A stretch of 64,000 nt of DNA from Anthonomus grandis grandis (Eukaryota; Arthropoda; Insecta; Coleoptera; Curculionidae): contig NC_065547.1 of NCBI RefSeq assembly GCF_022605725.1, positions 25,027,167 to 25,091,166 of the forward strand, read 5' to 3'. Below are positions 63,185-64,000 of this stretch, in pieces. Position 1 is the first letter of the stretch, and every line of letters begins with the position of its first letter. The position numbers were made by a program, and so were the translations under genes. The notes beneath the pieces were generated by a model, which was not told the DNA's origin, did no database searches, and worked only from the letters and a program-made list of their open reading frames with translations.

Positions 63185-64000
63185 CTGAAATAATCATTTA
63201 AAATAGTTAATGAAGTGAAAAGACAACAATTACGTCTAATTTCTTTAGATATATTAAGATTTAACTTGGACAACTAAGAATATTTGTAATTTAAGTTGAT
63301 TAGGTTTATAGTATATGAGAATATTACAGCAGTTGCTTCCTTGTACTTAAAAGAGATGGAAGTTTATAGTCATATAGCATGCAAGGAAAAGGTATCACAG
63401 AAACCTTTTGTTTGCATCGCCTGTCACTGGCTTATGGTAAAGATTTTAACATATTTATTATTTCTGATAACAAAGCTCAATTTTTTTCATAAGTGAGAAC
63501 TTTGATCTAATGACACACAAGAGAATTTGAAAGAAGGACACAGCGAGATTTACACAAAATTATGTAAAGGGCATTTCGTAAAAAAATAACAGTTGACGAA
63601 GTAAGGCTTTAAAAAGAATGAATGAAACGATTCCGTAGTACATTCAGTATCATTGACTATATTTGCAAACGTTACGTATTACAATAGAAAAATCAATTAA
63701 ATACAATATAGCCGTACATTTGGCATTCATAGACAAAAAGCATTCAATTCAATCTACATTTTAAAATAGTTTTTCCTCAATCCGATGAAATGATACATCT
63801 AGAAAAAACTAAATATTAGGCTAAAAAGGCTAAAAATGAACATCAATAAAACCAATATCATGTCACCCATCAATCACATTCAATGATCACTACCTGGCGA
63901 GAACATCGAAAACGTTAACAAGTATGTATACCTCAGTCACCTCATTAAACTACGAAAGAAGTATTAAAAGTCGGAAATAATGCGAAGTGTTAAGTTAACC
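63185..64000. other. upstream region of the cuticle gene
   Basis: Probably contains the short first exon and promoter of the minus-strand cuticle gene, but neither could be fixed. No other gene recognised. Confidence 0.4.

Overview
The window looks like a piece of an insect nuclear genome, plausibly a beetle. The evidence is spliced genes with GT-AG introns, very AT-rich DNA, an RR-2 cuticle protein gene, the arthropod-type MTSS1/missing-in-metastasis (mim) I-BAR gene, and a dense mix of insect-type transposable elements. The order is an inference; no species is claimed.

Layout. 1-1838: 3' end of a Ty3/gypsy element (integrase plus a probable 3' LTR). 3241-9290: nested DNA transposons. A DUF7869-type transposase gene on the minus strand is cut in two by a 2.6-kb hAT element (perfect 8-bp target duplication), which is itself interrupted near the transposase C-terminus by a ~0.5-kb repeat that also occurs inverted at 3301-3808; a 439-bp hAT MITE lies upstream. 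9334-12097: a second, frameshifted hAT element. 12100-19544: an ISL2EU-type PIF/Harbinger element carrying two convergent genes (YqaJ nuclease and THAP/DDE_Tnp_4 transposase), interrupted at 15745-19280 by a third hAT element with perfect termini, perfect target duplication and an almost intact transposase. 20092-21919: a P-element transposase remnant. 22061-22727: a foldback repeat. 24402 to about 28720: a LINE with two intact ORFs on the minus strand.

30534-64000 is mainly host gene territory. The first three coding exons of mim/MTSS1 are at 30534-30602, 59089-59150 and 59216-59289, and the gene must continue beyond the window. Its 28.5-kb intron 1 contains a decayed partial duplicate of exon 1 and its flank (split by a long-TIR mariner that was later filled with LINEs), many broken LINE pieces, two more DD41D mariners with very long terminal inverted repeats (one with an intact 357-residue transposase), a tandemly duplicated AT-rich block, and a piggyBac copy with a perfect 93-bp internal duplication. 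Downstream of exon 3 there are a possible solo LTR, an old LINE and, on the opposite strand, an RR-2 cuticle protein gene.

The only genes that look like host genes are mim and the cuticle gene. Everything else coding is transposon-derived, and most of it is broken. Best candidates for recently active elements are the DD41D mariner at 53520-55951, the LINE at 24402-28720 and the hAT at 15745-19280. I found no CRISPR, RNA gene or clearly new multi-gene system.
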